Numbered from the stretch's first letter, positions 1-10,292 are shown. The stretch is 64,000 nucleotides of DNA from Larkinella terrae (GCF_009668025.1 NZ_WJXZ01000001.1:749004-813003); one strand, 5' to 3'. Notes: generated by a model not told the origin, from the letters alone. Program-made: numbers and translations.

Positions 1-1
1 A

Positions 2-3000
2 GACACCTGGTATCAATTAAAAACACTGGCCGACAACCGCTTGTACGTTGGCTACGACAATCGGCTCTACCGTCTGGATGCCAACGATCAGCTGGTGCGA
101 ATTCCCCTGCCGGCCCCGACAAGTCAACAAACCTCCCCCTGGTTGCTCGACCGCTCGGGTGTCCTTTGGGTTGGGGGCCGGTCAACAGGTCTGGCCCGGA
201 TCGATGTGCGGCCCCAACCATTCGGATTCGCTCCCAGACAGAAGGCATTTGGTAAAGATTTGCTGGAACAGGACCTGGGCGTTTCACTGCCCGGCAATTA
301 TACGGTCTGGGATATTGACCACTGGCCCCGCTACACATTTGGCCCTAATCGGGCAGGCTATTTGATTGACACACAACATGTCTATGAACACAAACCGGGC
401 CGAGATACCCTGACCGAACTGAGGGCCCTTCACATGAATGCTGGCGAGCCCTGTTGTAAGCTCTGTCTAAAAGTGAGCCGCCGGGGACAGGTCTGGTTTT
501 ACAGCAACTCGTGGGGGCTGATTGAAGGTGATCCGAAAAGCGGGACGAAGCAACTGTATCCGAACAGTCGATTGCCGCTTATCTCCTCCACTCCGGGCCA
601 TGATGCAGCTGATATTCAACCGATTGGCCATTCCATCTGGGTGGGGTCGCAGTACGGTTTTGGACTTTTTCGTTACGATATCACCCGGAAACGCTTTGAT
701 AAGCCCCTTCTCAATAATCCAAAATCAACGAATTCGCTGCCCATCAACGCCATTAACTGCCTGAGTGCGGACCCGACCGATAGCACCGTGTTATGGATTG
801 GAACGCCCGGCGGAGGGTTATGTCGCTTAAATACCCGTACGATGGTATTTCGGAGAATGGGCGAACCGGAAGGTTTTCCCAATGGTACCATTTTAAGCAT
901 CGAAACCGACGGTCAGGGAATGATCTGGTGTTCCACCAATCGGGGACTCGTACGAGTGAATCCTAAAACATTGACCTGGCGGCACTTTACTGTCGATGAC
1001 GGACTACACGAAGATTCATTTCTGCAAACCTCGTCGGCCCGTCTTCCCGACGGTCGCTTGGTATTTGGCACGCCAAAGGGCCGGATTATTTTCGATCCGC
1101 TGGCAGTTCGTGACCAGATCTACCAACCGCCCATTGTTTTATCGTCCTTACTCATCAACAATAAGGTCGTCGACTCAAACTCTCCCGAAGGCCGGAATAC
1201 CTTGCCCACGCCCATCAACTCGCTTTCGGAACTGATCCTGGACCATACCCAGAACTTTCTAACCATTGGTTTTGCCGGGCTGCATTACGGGAAAGCCGAA
1301 CGATTAAACTACCGCTACCGGCTTTCGGGCGTTGATGATGGCTGGGTAACGGTTGGTACCCAGAACACGGCTAATTATACCCAGCTCTCGCCGGGCCGCT
1401 ATGTGTTCAATGTTAACAGCACCACCCCCGATGGCCAGTGGAGTCGTCAGATTAAGCAGCTGATGATCGTCATCAAACCGCCTTTTTGGGCAACATGGTG
1501 GGCTTACGCAATTTATGTACTGGTTTTCGGAAGCCTGGTCTTCGGCTTTATTCGATTCCGGCTCCGGCAAGCCCGTCAGCAGCAGGAAATAACGCTCAAA
1601 CGCCGGGAATCCGAGCAGCTTCGGGCCGTTGATGAGGTCAAAACCCGTTTTTTCTCCAATATCACCCACGAGTTCCGCACGCCACTGACCCTGATTCTTT
1701 CGCCCACGGAAAAGCTGCTGAAAACCGCCCATCAGGATAACTCGACCCGCCAGTCGCTGACTTTGATTCATCAGAATGCCCGGCAACTGCTCCGGCTGAT
1801 CAACCAACTCCTTGATCTCTCGAAACTGGAAGGAAGCAGCATGAGCATTGCACTCGTCCGTGGAAATCCGGTGGTGCTGATTGAGCATCTCGTCGATACC
1901 TTTCTGCCGATGGCAGCTAGTCGGGGAACCGTTCTTCGTTTGGAGACCAATGGGTTAACGGACCGATTCAGTGAAAAACCGGGCTTGTTCGACGCTAACA
2001 AGTGGGAAACAATTCTGACCAATCTGCTCTCAAACGCTCTCAAATTTACGCCAACCGGCGGGCAGGTGTTGCTGACCCTTGACCAACCGACCGCCGACCA
2101 GTTGGAAATGCGGGTGAGTGATACCGGGGTTGGTATTCCTGTTCAACACATTCCGCACATTTTCGACCGGTTTTATCAGGTCGATACCTCCCGAACGCGG
2201 TCGTTTGAGGGCACTGGCATCGGACTGGCATTGGTCAAAGAATTGACAGATCTGCTTGGCGGCACGATTGCGGTACAGAGTCGCACGGAAAATCCCAGCG
2301 GTACAACCTTTACGCTAACGCTACCGGTACGACCGGCCACCGACCAGCTTGATACCCCAGAACTCCTACTGCCCGGATCTGACCTCAACGCTTTACGGAA
2401 CATACCGACTACCGACCGGGCACCGTTGCCACGGGTATCCGACGATGCGCCGTTGGTGCTGGTCGTGGACGATAATGAGGAATTGCGGACATTCATCGCC
2501 CGGGAATTGATGGACCGCTACCGCGTATTGATGGCGGCTGATGGCGAGGAAGGCTGGTCGGTTTGTCAGCGCGAACTACCCGACGTGGTCATAACCGATG
2601 TCATGATGCCCCGGCTGGACGGTTATCAACTGACAAATCGCATCAAATCGACCCTGGCGACCAATCACATAGCCGTTGTCTTATTAACGGCGAGGGCTGC
2701 CCAGGAAAGCCGGATTGCGGGGCTGGAACAGGGCGCCGACGATTACCTGACCAAACCATTCCACAGCGACGAACTGTCTTTACGGCTGGACAACATGCTG
2801 ACCCGGCAGGCGCACCTGCGCGCCTACCTCCACCGGCAGGTAACAACGCCGGCAATTTCGGAAGGGCCAATGGTCGATCCGTTCGTCCGGCAACTTCACC
2901 AGGCCATCGAAGAACGATTGGATGATGCAACCTTTGGCATCGATGAACTGGCCCAGGCCGTTTCCATGAGCCGCCGAACCCTCAACCGCAAACTTACCGC

Positions 3001-3196
3001 CACCGCGAATCTGTCCGCCAGTGATTTCATTCGCCACTACCGGCTTCAACGCGCCACGCAATTGCTAAAAACCGGGAGTTCGATCGCGGAAACTGCTTAT
3101 GGCGTTGGCTTCGAAAGCCCGGCTTATTTTGCGACGGTTTTCAAACAGACCTACCACCAGACTCCTTCCGAGTATCTGAGCCATCAACGGGCGTAA
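2..3196 (+). CDS. Hybrid two-component system regulator (HTCS), 5' end outside window
   Basis: The reading frame is already open at position 2, so the N-terminus lies upstream. The visible protein has beta-propeller (Reg_prop) repeats to about 1280, a Y_Y_Y domain to about 1480, one membrane segment at about 1487-1560, a HisKA domain with H-box HEFRTP (His codon 1667-1669), a HATPase with NLLSNALKF and GTGIGLAL boxes, a receiver domain with phospho-Asp in TDVMMP (2597-2599), and a C-terminal AraC-type helix-turn-helix (about 2890-3190). Such proteins in Bacteroidota sense periplasmic glycan pieces and switch on nearby uptake genes. The TonB receptor downstream is a possible target, but that link is inference. 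Confidence 0.93.
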   Translation, partial: DTWYQLKTLADNRLYVGYDNRLYRLDANDQLVRIPLPAPTSQQTSPWLLDRSGVLWVGGRSTGLARIDVRPQPFGFAPRQKAFGKDLLEQDLGVSLPGNYTVWDIDHWPRYTFGPNRAGYLIDTQHVYEHKPGRDTLTELRALHMNAGEPCCKLCLKVSRRGQVWFYSNSWGLIEGDPKSGTKQLYPNSRLPLISSTPGHDAADIQPIGHSIWVGSQYGFGLFRYDITRKRFDKPLLNNPKSTNSLPINAINCLSADPTDSTVLWIGTPGGGLCRLNTRTMVFRRMGEPEGFPNGTILSIETDGQGMIWCSTNRGLVRVNPKTLTWRHFTVDDGLHEDSFLQTSSARLPDGRLVFGTPKGRIIFDPLAVRDQIYQPPIVLSSLLINNKVVDSNSPEGRNTLPTPINSLSELILDHTQNFLTIGFAGLHYGKAERLNYRYRLSGVDDGWVTVGTQNTANYTQLSPGRYVFNVNSTTPDGQWSRQIKQLMIVIKPPFWATWWAYAIYVLVFGSLVFGFIRFRLRQARQQQEITLKRRESEQLRAVDEVKTRFFSNITHEFRTPLTLILSPTEKLLKTAHQDNSTRQSLTLIHQNARQLLRLINQLLDLSKLEGSSMSIALVRGNPVVLIEHLVDTFLPMAASRGTVLRLETNGLTDRFSEKPGLFDANKWETILTNLLSNALKFTPTGGQVLLTLDQPTADQLEMRVSDTGVGIPVQHIPHIFDRFYQVDTSRTRSFEGTGIGLALVKELTDLLGGTIAVQSRTENPSGTTFTLTLPVRPATDQLDTPELLLPGSDLNALRNIPTTDRAPLPRVSDDAPLVLVVDDNEELRTFIARELMDRYRVLMAADGEEGWSVCQRELPDVVITDVMMPRLDGYQLTNRIKSTLATNHIAVVLLTARAAQESRIAGLEQGADDYLTKPFHSDELSLRLDNMLTRQAHLRAYLHRQVTTPAISEGPMVDPFVRQLHQAIEERLDDATFGIDELAQAVSMSRRTLNRKLTATANLSASDFIRHYRLQRATQLLKTGSSIAETAYGVGFESPAYFATVFKQTYHQTPSEYLSHQRA

Positions 3197-3242
3197 CGGG
3201 GCTTACCAACTCCTATCCTTTTCCAGTCTACTTTTCTGCTGA

Positions 3243-3263
3243 TTTAACCGTAAGTCGGTTAAA
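3243..3263. other. Short inverted repeat after the HTCS gene
   Basis: An 8-bp perfect stem (TTTAACCG/CGGTTAAA) with a 5-base loop lies 47 bases after the regulator stop codon. It is followed by only a short A-run, so it is not a classical intrinsic terminator. It could be a weak terminator or a protein-binding site. Confidence 0.3.
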
Positions 3264-3470
3264 AGGGATTCTGATGCCTTCAAAAATCCCATCCGGACGT
3301 CGATTGGCCCAGAATCAAAAGGAATTGACCTAAAATTGAACATCAAGGGCTGCCTAAAAGCGGATTTTTGCCTATTGCTTAACGTGTCCCTTAAACGAAA
3401 ATGTCCAAAACCTGACTCTCTCCATTCTTGATTTACCCGACATCAAATACATAACATCGGAACCATTTCA

Positions 3471-5918
3471 ATGAAAAAAATCTACCTCCTATTTGCCCTG
3501 TTCATTTCCTTTTTGCCCGCTATTACCAATGCCCAAACCACGGTTTCCGGTTCGGTCCGCACCGCCGATAACAAGCCCCTACCCTACGCCAGTGTAGCCC
3601 TGCTCAACGCCCGTGATTCGAGTCTGGTGAAAGGGGCCGTTAGCCGGGAAACCGGTGCTTACACGTTTGATAACGTCCAGCCGGGGCAGTATCGGCTGGC
3701 GGCTTCGGCGGTTGGTTATGCACCAGCCCGTTCGCCCATTGTGCAGGTCGGTACGGGGGCGGTTTCGCTGCCGGATATGACCCTGCGTGAATCCTCCCAA
3801 ACGCTTGGCGAGGTGAAGGTGGTTGCCCAAAAACCGATGTTTGAACAACAGGTGGATCGCCTGGTAGTGAATGTGCAGAACAGCATTACGGCGGCCGGCG
3901 GCACGGCTTTAGAAGTGCTGGAACGCTCGCCGGGAATTACCGTCAACCGGCAGAACAACAGCCTGACGATGAGCGGCAAAAGTGGTGTGGTGGTAATGAT
4001 GAACGGTAAACTGACCCGGTTGCCCATCGCGACCGTGGTTCAGATGCTGGAAGGAATGACCGCCAATGATATCGAAAAAATTGAACTTATCACCACCCCC
4101 CCGGCCCGCTACGATGCCGAAGGGGATGCGGGAATCATCAACATCATCACGAAGAAAAACCGCGACGGCGGACCGAAAAACTTCGGCATGAATGGCAGTT
4201 TTTCGGCCACGCTGGGCTATGGCTGGTTTGCCCGCCCGTCGGGGAGCCTCAACCTCAACTACCGCAATCAGAAACTTAATATTTATGGCAACGCTTCGTT
4301 TTTTCGCAGCCATTCCTGGCAAAATCTGCAATTCAACCGGATCGTGGATAAGCCTGGCCAAATCCTAGCGACCAACGCCGAGTCAAACCGGTTTCCGGTC
4401 ACGTCAAACTATACGGCCAAGATTGGATTCGATTATGCGCTGAGTTCGCAAACGACGCTGAACGGCCTGGTGTCCGGTTTTGATAATACCTACGCGATGG
4501 ACAACGCGGAGAATGTAGGCGTTACATTTACCAATGGGGTACGGACGCAACAAAGCAACCTGCTCAACAACGAGACAAATCGCTGGCGCCACCTGCTGCT
4601 CAACCTGAACCTGAAGCACGTTTTCAAGAACAAACAGGAATGGAGCATCGACTTCGACCGGCTGTATTACCACAATGATAACCCCAATTTTTACTTTAGC
4701 ACGAAGCAGGATTTTACGACCGGCAACCGGGAGGAAGAGCAAATTCGGATCAGCAAAAAAACGCCCGTCCAGACCTGGGTGCTGAAAACCGATTTTATCA
4801 CTCCCCTGCCGACCAAAGGCCGCCTGGAAACCGGTCTGAAAGCCACCACCACCCGCCTGGACAATACCGTAATCCTGGACCGGCTGATGACTGAAGGCTG
4901 GAAAATGGACTCGTTTTATACCCAGCGCTACCAGTTGGCTGAAGATATTCTGGCGGTTTATATCAGTCTGAACCAGCCGTTAGATAGTAAAACCACGCTT
5001 CAAGCGGGGCTGCGCTACGAACACACCCGTACCGACATCCACCGGCCCAACGGGCAGTCTCTTGTCAACCGGAAGTATGGCAACTTGTTTCCGAGCCTGT
5101 TTTTATCGCGGAAACTGTCGAAAAACCACACCGCCAACCTGTCGTACAGTCGGCGCATTACCCGGCCTTCCTACAACGACATTGCCCCTTTCGTGAGTTT
5201 TGTTGACCTGAGCACCTTCACCTCCGGCAATCCGGTGCTGCGCCCCACCATTTCCGATGCCGTGCAGGGGAGCTATACCTTTAAGGACGCCTACGTTTTT
5301 TCGCTCAAATACAGTTTCGACCGGAACGTGATTGCCGGTTTTCAGCCCCACGTCGATGCGGCCACCAACCGGATTCAATACTATGCCGAAAACATCGACC
5401 ACCAGCAAACACTCTCTTTCGCGGCCAGTCTCCCGGTACCGCTAACCCGCTGGTGGAAAAGCCAGACCAATCTGACGGGTTTGTGGCAGAGCCTGACGAC
5501 GGTGTATCAGGACAGCCCCGTAAGCCGGACGGTCTGGAATGCCAATGTGAACTTGTCAAACACGTTTACGCTGCCCCGCAAGTTCACCGTCGAACTGACG
5601 GGTTTCTATTACAGTCCTTACATGTTTGGCCTGCATCGCGGGCGAAGCTTTGGCCAGGTGACGCTGGGGGTGCAAAAAGCCCTCCCGAAGGATAATGGCA
5701 CGCTTCGGCTGACGATGAGCGATCTATTCTGGACGAACATTGGCCGCTACAACAGCAAAATTCCCGCCCTGAACATCAATACAACGGATACATTTCTGAC
5801 CGAACCGCGCGTGGTTCGGCTGACCTACAACCGTTCTTTTGGCCGCAAAACCGTGAAAGCGGCCCGAAACCGGGCCACCGGCTCGGAAGAAGAACGCAGC
5901 CGATTGCAGAGCAATTAA
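3471..5918 (+). CDS. TonB-dependent outer-membrane receptor, OMP_b-brl_3 type
   Basis: The 815-residue protein starts with a signal peptide ending near NAQ (residue 21), then a carboxypeptidase-regulatory-like domain (about 24-105) that is usual in Bacteroidota receptors. A plug region (about 125-225) includes the PPARYDAEGDAGIINI segment, and a long beta-barrel follows. The family imports ligands across the outer membrane with TonB energy. No SusD partner follows, so this is the stand-alone receptor type and its substrate is unknown. The last 20 residues are charged (ATGSEEERSR), beyond a normal barrel end. It follows the HTCS gene by 274 bases on the same strand. Confidence 0.9.
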   Translation: MKKIYLLFALFISFLPAITNAQTTVSGSVRTADNKPLPYASVALLNARDSSLVKGAVSRETGAYTFDNVQPGQYRLAASAVGYAPARSPIVQVGTGAVSLPDMTLRESSQTLGEVKVVAQKPMFEQQVDRLVVNVQNSITAAGGTALEVLERSPGITVNRQNNSLTMSGKSGVVVMMNGKLTRLPIATVVQMLEGMTANDIEKIELITTPPARYDAEGDAGIINIITKKNRDGGPKNFGMNGSFSATLGYGWFARPSGSLNLNYRNQKLNIYGNASFFRSHSWQNLQFNRIVDKPGQILATNAESNRFPVTSNYTAKIGFDYALSSQTTLNGLVSGFDNTYAMDNAENVGVTFTNGVRTQQSNLLNNETNRWRHLLLNLNLKHVFKNKQEWSIDFDRLYYHNDNPNFYFSTKQDFTTGNREEEQIRISKKTPVQTWVLKTDFITPLPTKGRLETGLKATTTRLDNTVILDRLMTEGWKMDSFYTQRYQLAEDILAVYISLNQPLDSKTTLQAGLRYEHTRTDIHRPNGQSLVNRKYGNLFPSLFLSRKLSKNHTANLSYSRRITRPSYNDIAPFVSFVDLSTFTSGNPVLRPTISDAVQGSYTFKDAYVFSLKYSFDRNVIAGFQPHVDAATNRIQYYAENIDHQQTLSFAASLPVPLTRWWKSQTNLTGLWQSLTTVYQDSPVSRTVWNANVNLSNTFTLPRKFTVELTGFYYSPYMFGLHRGRSFGQVTLGVQKALPKDNGTLRLTMSDLFWTNIGRYNSKIPALNINTTDTFLTEPRVVRLTYNRSFGRKTVKAARNRATGSEEERSRLQSN

Positions 5919-5946
5919 AACCGCCAATCTTCCCTGATTATTCCCC

Positions 5947-7776
5947 ATGACAACCCCAAAACGAACCTGGAAATTCTGGTTATTCCGCTCCTTCTTACTG
6001 ATCTTGCTCATCGGTTGCGGCTGGCTGGTCAACCTGATCTGGTTTCGCCCCTTCAGCATCCGGCACTTCTACGACCGGATGTTTATTGCCGGCATGTTGC
6101 GTAGCCCCGAAATCATTACCTTCCTCGGTTTGCCGGTTCTCTATGACTGGACCAAAGAGGAGTGGGATGATGCGTCGGATGCCGGGCAATGGCGCAATTT
6201 CGAGAAGCTTAAAGCGGATTACCAAACGCTTCAACGTTACGATTTCGAGAATCAATCGACCGAAAATAAGCTGAATACCAAGATTCTGGGCTGGTATCTG
6301 AAAAACGAAGTGGATCGGGAACCGTTCTTTTATCACAATTACCCGCTCAACCAACTGGATGGCATTCAGGGCAAAGTTCCGCAATTACTGATTGACAAAC
6401 ACCAGTTGCGCACCAAAAGCGACATAGAAGCGTACATCACCCGCTTACGGAACATTCCCGTCAAATTTGATCAGGTGCTGGAAGGGCTCTACATCCGGGA
6501 ACGGAAGGGAATTATTCCACCGAAATTCGTAATCGGCAAGGTCCTGACGGAGATGAAAAGCTTTATCGCCAAAGGCGTCGAAGCAAACAGTCTGTATACC
6601 AATTTCGCTCGGAAAACCGCATCCATCAACGATTTAGCCGCCGACGAAAAAACCGCTTACACGAAACAGGTAGCCGAGGCAATTCGGACAGCGGTTTTTG
6701 GGGCGTATCGGAAAATGATTGCCTACGAGGAGGGGCTTTTCCGCAAAGCGACCCCCGATGCCGGGGTCTGGAAACTGCCCGACGGCGACGCGTATTACCG
6801 CTACCAGCTCCGGTTCCACACCACCACCGACCTCAGTCCGGAGCAGGTGCACCAGCTTGGGCTTCAGGAAGTGAGTCGGATTCAGAAAGAAATGCGGGCT
6901 ATTCTTCGCAGTGAGGGCTACACCAACACGACCCAGACGCTGGGTGTGGTGATACATGCCTTAAGTCAGGAGCCGCGGTTTCTGTTTCCGGAAACACCCG
7001 CCGGAAAAGCCCTGATTCTGGCGGAATACGAGCGCATTTTGAAGGTCGCGGACCAAGAAGTAGGAGTTGCTTTCGACCGACGCCCAAAAGTTGGATTGAC
7101 GGTGGAGCCTACTCCGGCTTTCAAAGAAGCGGGCGATGCCATTGGGCGGTATCAGATGCCATCTTTGGACGGGTCGAAAGGGGGCGTCTTTGTTGCCAAT
7201 CTGCGCCATTCGTCCGAACATCCCAAATTTGCGATGAAGACCTTAGCCTATCACGAGGGCATTCCGGGGCATCATTTTCAGGTCGGCATTCAAATGGAAC
7301 TCAAAGGCCTGCCCATTTTTCGCACCGTTATTCCCTTCACGGCCTACGATGAAGGCTGGGCGTTGTACACGGAGCAACTGGCCTACGAACTGGGTTTTTA
7401 CCGGAATGACTCCTTCGGCAATCTGGGCCGGTTACAGGCCGAACTATTCCGGGCCACCCGGCTCGTGGTGGATACGGGCCTTCACCACAAACGGTGGACA
7501 CGGGAAGCCGCCATTGCGTATATGATAGCGAACACGGGCCTGACCGAAAGCCAGGTAACGACGGAAGTAGAACGCTATGCAGCATTTCCCGGACAGGCTT
7601 GTGCCTACAAAATCGGGATGTTGAAGATACTGGAGTTGCGCGAAAAAGCCCGGCAGGCCCTCGGCGAGAAATTCGATCTGAAAGACTTCCACCGGGTGGT
7701 ACTGGCCAATGGCGCAATGCCGTTACCGGTGCTGGAGGAAACCGTAAATACCTGGATTGAGCAGGTAAAACCCTGA
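5947..7776 (+). CDS. DUF885 family protein, probable metallopeptidase, membrane-anchored
   Basis: The 609-residue protein has one N-terminal hydrophobic segment (about residues 12-31) and then the DUF885 fold. Two family hallmarks are seen: HEGIPGHH with His436, Glu437 and His442/443, and DEGWALY with Asp468-Glu469. These resemble zinc-peptidase motifs, and the family is thought to be peptidase-like. The start ATG lies 28 bases after the TonB receptor stop, so the two genes are probably cotranscribed. The length matches full-length relatives and no key motif is missing. The substrate is unknown. Confidence 0.85.
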   Translation: MTTPKRTWKFWLFRSFLLILLIGCGWLVNLIWFRPFSIRHFYDRMFIAGMLRSPEIITFLGLPVLYDWTKEEWDDASDAGQWRNFEKLKADYQTLQRYDFENQSTENKLNTKILGWYLKNEVDREPFFYHNYPLNQLDGIQGKVPQLLIDKHQLRTKSDIEAYITRLRNIPVKFDQVLEGLYIRERKGIIPPKFVIGKVLTEMKSFIAKGVEANSLYTNFARKTASINDLAADEKTAYTKQVAEAIRTAVFGAYRKMIAYEEGLFRKATPDAGVWKLPDGDAYYRYQLRFHTTTDLSPEQVHQLGLQEVSRIQKEMRAILRSEGYTNTTQTLGVVIHALSQEPRFLFPETPAGKALILAEYERILKVADQEVGVAFDRRPKVGLTVEPTPAFKEAGDAIGRYQMPSLDGSKGGVFVANLRHSSEHPKFAMKTLAYHEGIPGHHFQVGIQMELKGLPIFRTVIPFTAYDEGWALYTEQLAYELGFYRNDSFGNLGRLQAELFRATRLVVDTGLHHKRWTREAAIAYMIANTGLTESQVTTEVERYAAFPGQACAYKIGMLKILELREKARQALGEKFDLKDFHRVVLANGAMPLPVLEETVNTWIEQVKP

Positions 7777-7836
7777 TTTCGTGGAGAAACCGCTTTTTTT
7801 CGTTTTGTTTACGAAGAACATCAATGCACCATCCAG

Positions 7837-8088
7837 ATGACAAAATCCATTCCGTTTTTTCTCCTGTTTTGGCTAGCGGGCGGTTTTTTATCCTTTGCCC
7901 AGCCCGCTCCCCGCGCCCGTGATCTGGGAATTCCGTTTCCGGGAACACCCGGAAAATTCAATGCCATCACCGACGTTGCGGGCGTTGCGGTGGGGTACAG
8001 CACCCTGATTATCGGACAGGGGAAAAATGTGCGGGGCAAACACTGGTCCTGTGAGAATGTCGCATTTGTACAATCTCCCCCAAGCTAA
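7837..8088 (+). pseudogene. N-terminal remnant of a P1-family (DmpA-like) peptidase
   Basis: The first about 68 residues look like a normal exported P1 peptidase: a signal peptide (to about residue 21), then ARDLGIPFPGTPGKFNAITD and DVAGVAVGYSTLI, which are hallmark N-terminal sequences of the family. After GKNVRGK (about position 8042) the similarity ends and 15 unrelated residues lead to a stop. The N-terminal nucleophile Ser, which lies far downstream in this family, is absent, so no activity is expected. The rest of the gene is not found downstream. The break coincides with the change to an AT-rich stretch. Confidence 0.75.
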
Positions 8089-8138
8089 GGTGCCTAGCTT
8101 TGGCTCGTCAAATTAGGTGATACACCAAGAAGGTGTAT
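8082..8138. repeat. Two small inverted repeats at a gene break
   Basis: Two hairpins lie next to each other where the P1 peptidase gene stops: AAGCTA-7-TAGCTT (8082-8100) and ATACACC-5-GGTGTAT (8120-8138). They are followed by an AT-rich leader to the DinB-like gene. They may be scars of a recombination or insertion, or a weak terminator. No transposase is present. Confidence 0.35.
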
Positions 8139-8176
8139 AGCGACCAGTGAGCGGTAATTCTTTTTTTAATTAATTT

Positions 8177-8809
8177 ATGAAGAGCCTATTAAGTATTTAT
8201 TTATTTTGTTTCAGTGTCGTGGCTTTTGCTCAAACTAAACACCCACTTTGGACTGAAAAAGAACGGCAATTTCTCGTTGAAGGTCTGCAATCTTCACAAA
8301 CGGATCTATTGAATGAATTAACCGGCCTAACCCCGAAGCAGATTCATTTCAAGCCCGACAGTACAAAATGGTCCATTGCGGAAGTAGCCGAACATTTAAG
8401 CATCTATGATGAATTATTATACTGGGATTTATTAAATAACCAGTATACACCTGAAATGCCTGAGTGGGTTAAGAAGGTGAAAGGTGTTGATTCTGTTATG
8501 CTGGCTTATACGAATGATCCGATCAAGTTGAAGGCACCATTTGTTGCTCAACCATTGGGACGCTTTGAAAAAAACGAAGACTTACAGGTCTATTTTAATC
8601 GCTTTCGAAATGAAGTAATAAACTTAGTGAAAGAAACCAAAGTTGATTTTAGATTGCATTTCATCTTTCGATCTGAAGATGCCGGTGTATGGCGTGTTCG
8701 AGACCTTCACCAATATACCTTACTTTGGATTGCCCATACCCAAAGGCATACGAATCAGATAAAAAGTTTAAAGGCTGCTGCCAACTACCCTAAAAAGGAC
8801 TACCACTAA
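8177..8809 (+). CDS. DinB-like four-helix protein, exported
   Basis: The 210-residue protein has a signal peptide ending near AFAQ (residue 19) and a DinB/YfiT-like four-helix region with the usual pattern: a W-S-I-A-E-V-A-E-H-L helix near residue 75 and a second His-rich helix (HTQRHTNQIK) near the end that would supply metal ligands. The family includes metal-dependent thiol transferases, but most exported members in Bacteroidota are uncharacterised. The gene is clearly more AT-rich than its neighbours and follows directly on a broken gene, which suggests it arrived separately. The ATG at 8177 is preceded by an AT-rich leader. Confidence 0.8.
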   Translation: MKSLLSIYLFCFSVVAFAQTKHPLWTEKERQFLVEGLQSSQTDLLNELTGLTPKQIHFKPDSTKWSIAEVAEHLSIYDELLYWDLLNNQYTPEMPEWVKKVKGVDSVMLAYTNDPIKLKAPFVAQPLGRFEKNEDLQVYFNRFRNEVINLVKETKVDFRLHFIFRSEDAGVWRVRDLHQYTLLWIAHTQRHTNQIKSLKAAANYPKKDYH

Positions 8810-9617
8810 ATCGTCACTTAGGCCTTCTTGGTATGCCGATTTCCAGGGTTTAAATCGAAAAATCGTTTAATTTTGTTCGCATCGGCGCGGCTCTCATCGC
8901 CCGAATATTTTTTTCTGCTTACTAACCGCTAAACCTGATGAATGAGCCGCGTGGGCGGTCCTGTTCTGGCCTACAGGGTTGGTTGTTACCCGCAGTTGTC
9001 CACTTTTAGCTGACAACTTACGATCGACAACGGTCAGTTCTGTTTGTACTCCCGATAAAAAAAAGCTCATTGATTAGATGAAATATACGGTAGTGATTGT
9101 CATCAAAAGGGGTGATTGACACCCATTTTCTAAACCGATATCCTGGGTCATGATAAGTCCTATGTTCGTGTTGAAAACGAATAGGTTTAAATCGGTATGA
9201 TTTGCTGATTACAGTCTCTTTCTCTCTGGCTTCGGCCCCGCGGTGCGGTTCCCGCCGGGTCGGATCGCCGTGGCGACGCACAACCCCGATTCCACTACGA
9301 AAGAAACCAAAATGAACTGTAAGAACACCGGAATGGACATTTAAAGTGGCCTGCCGTTTTAGGTGTTTTTTACGACTGTAGGCTATTGGTGGTACGTTTG
9401 AAAAATTGTCTGCATTGGCCCATGACGGCGTACTGTTCGCAGTGGCAGATCGGTAGTTCAAATCAGGATTAGCCAGAGGCCAGCGATCGGCATGGTCCAG
9501 GAAAAACGCCGACCCACCCATGCGGGAATTTGTTGAAAAGCGTTTTTCAGCGATTCAACCGGCGTTAACCGGCCGCATTTCCTATTGTCAAGGTGGATGC
9601 TACGGTAGGAAACTGCG
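8810..9617. other. Gap without a supported gene
   Basis: About 800 bases lie between the DinB-like gene and the XRE regulator. No frame gives a recognisable protein. The only clear structure is one copy of a diverged repeat at 9112-9191, listed separately. The region may be decayed sequence. Confidence 0.6.
9112..9191. repeat. Diverged repeat, copy 1
   Basis: This 80-base stretch aligns without gaps, except one base near its end, to 11777-11857. The shared core includes CATTTTCT-AACCGATAT and, further on, TGTTGAAA/TATTGAAA, with roughly 70% identity by eye. The two copies flank the XRE regulator and the serine hydrolase. Reading one frame gives similar peptide fragments in both, so it may be decayed coding sequence. 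Confidence 0.5.
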
Positions 9618-10292
9618 ATGAACTACGCTTTTATCAATAGCTTTGATCCTAATCTTGATACTCCAATGGAACGAAAACAGGCTCCGATACTAATGGCCAA
9701 TGCTGCAACCGACCAGATAGGCGAACGGGTAAAAAAGTATCGACGACTGCGTAACCTCTCCCAGGAAGAGCTGGCCGAGCTTTCCAGTCTTTCCGTCCGC
9801 ACAATCCAGCGACTCGAAAAGGGCGAATCCATTGGAAGCCCCTATACCCTGCGCACGCTGGCTACGTCCTTGCAGATAAGTCCCGATGAGTTAATGGCTC
9901 CGCTGGCGGCCTCTGGCCCAAACCTGCACCCAACTACCTTGAAGTACCTGCTGATCCTGAATTGGAGTGCGCTGGCCGGAATTGTAGCACCGCTGGCCAA
10001 TATTATTCTGCCGGCCATCTTGCTGTGGCGACGGCGACACGACCAAACGGTTCAGGCGCACGGTCGACAGATGATCAGTTTCCAGATTCTTTGGACGCTC
10101 GTAACACTGGGGATGATGCTGGTGATTCCCTTGCTGTTAACCGGCTTGTCGATGCTGGTTGGCGGGCCTTTCCCGATGTTTATCCCGGTGTATTTCATTT
10201 GTCTGATCGTTAATGTGTTCTTCCTTTTTCGAATCGCCCTGCACCTGCCCGGCCCGTCTCCTTTTTTGAACAGACTCCCTAAGTTTCTGTAA
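9618..10292 (+). CDS. XRE-family regulator with a DUF4870 membrane domain
   Basis: The 224-residue protein joins an N-terminal XRE helix-turn-helix (about residues 33-90, with RRLRNLSQEELAE and SVRTIQRLEKG) to a C-terminal DUF4870-type membrane domain of about four hydrophobic segments (residues 110-215). Such fusions are common in Bacteroidota and probably act as membrane-tethered transcription factors. The ATG at 9618 is the first in frame; a second ATG at 9666 lies nearer the HTH and may be the real start. It lies 111 bases upstream of the serine hydrolase on the same strand. The signal it senses is unknown. Confidence 0.82.
   Translation: MNYAFINSFDPNLDTPMERKQAPILMANAATDQIGERVKKYRRLRNLSQEELAELSSLSVRTIQRLEKGESIGSPYTLRTLATSLQISPDELMAPLAASGPNLHPTTLKYLLILNWSALAGIVAPLANIILPAILLWRRRHDQTVQAHGRQMISFQILWTLVTLGMMLVIPLLLTGLSMLVGGPFPMFIPVYFICLIVNVFFLFRIALHLPGPSPFLNRLPKFL

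Noticed and set aside
9018-9521. Open frame of 167 codons on the minus strand
   Set aside because: Its composition is not protein-like (many Arg, His, Asn), it has no recognisable domain, and it covers one copy of a diverged repeat.
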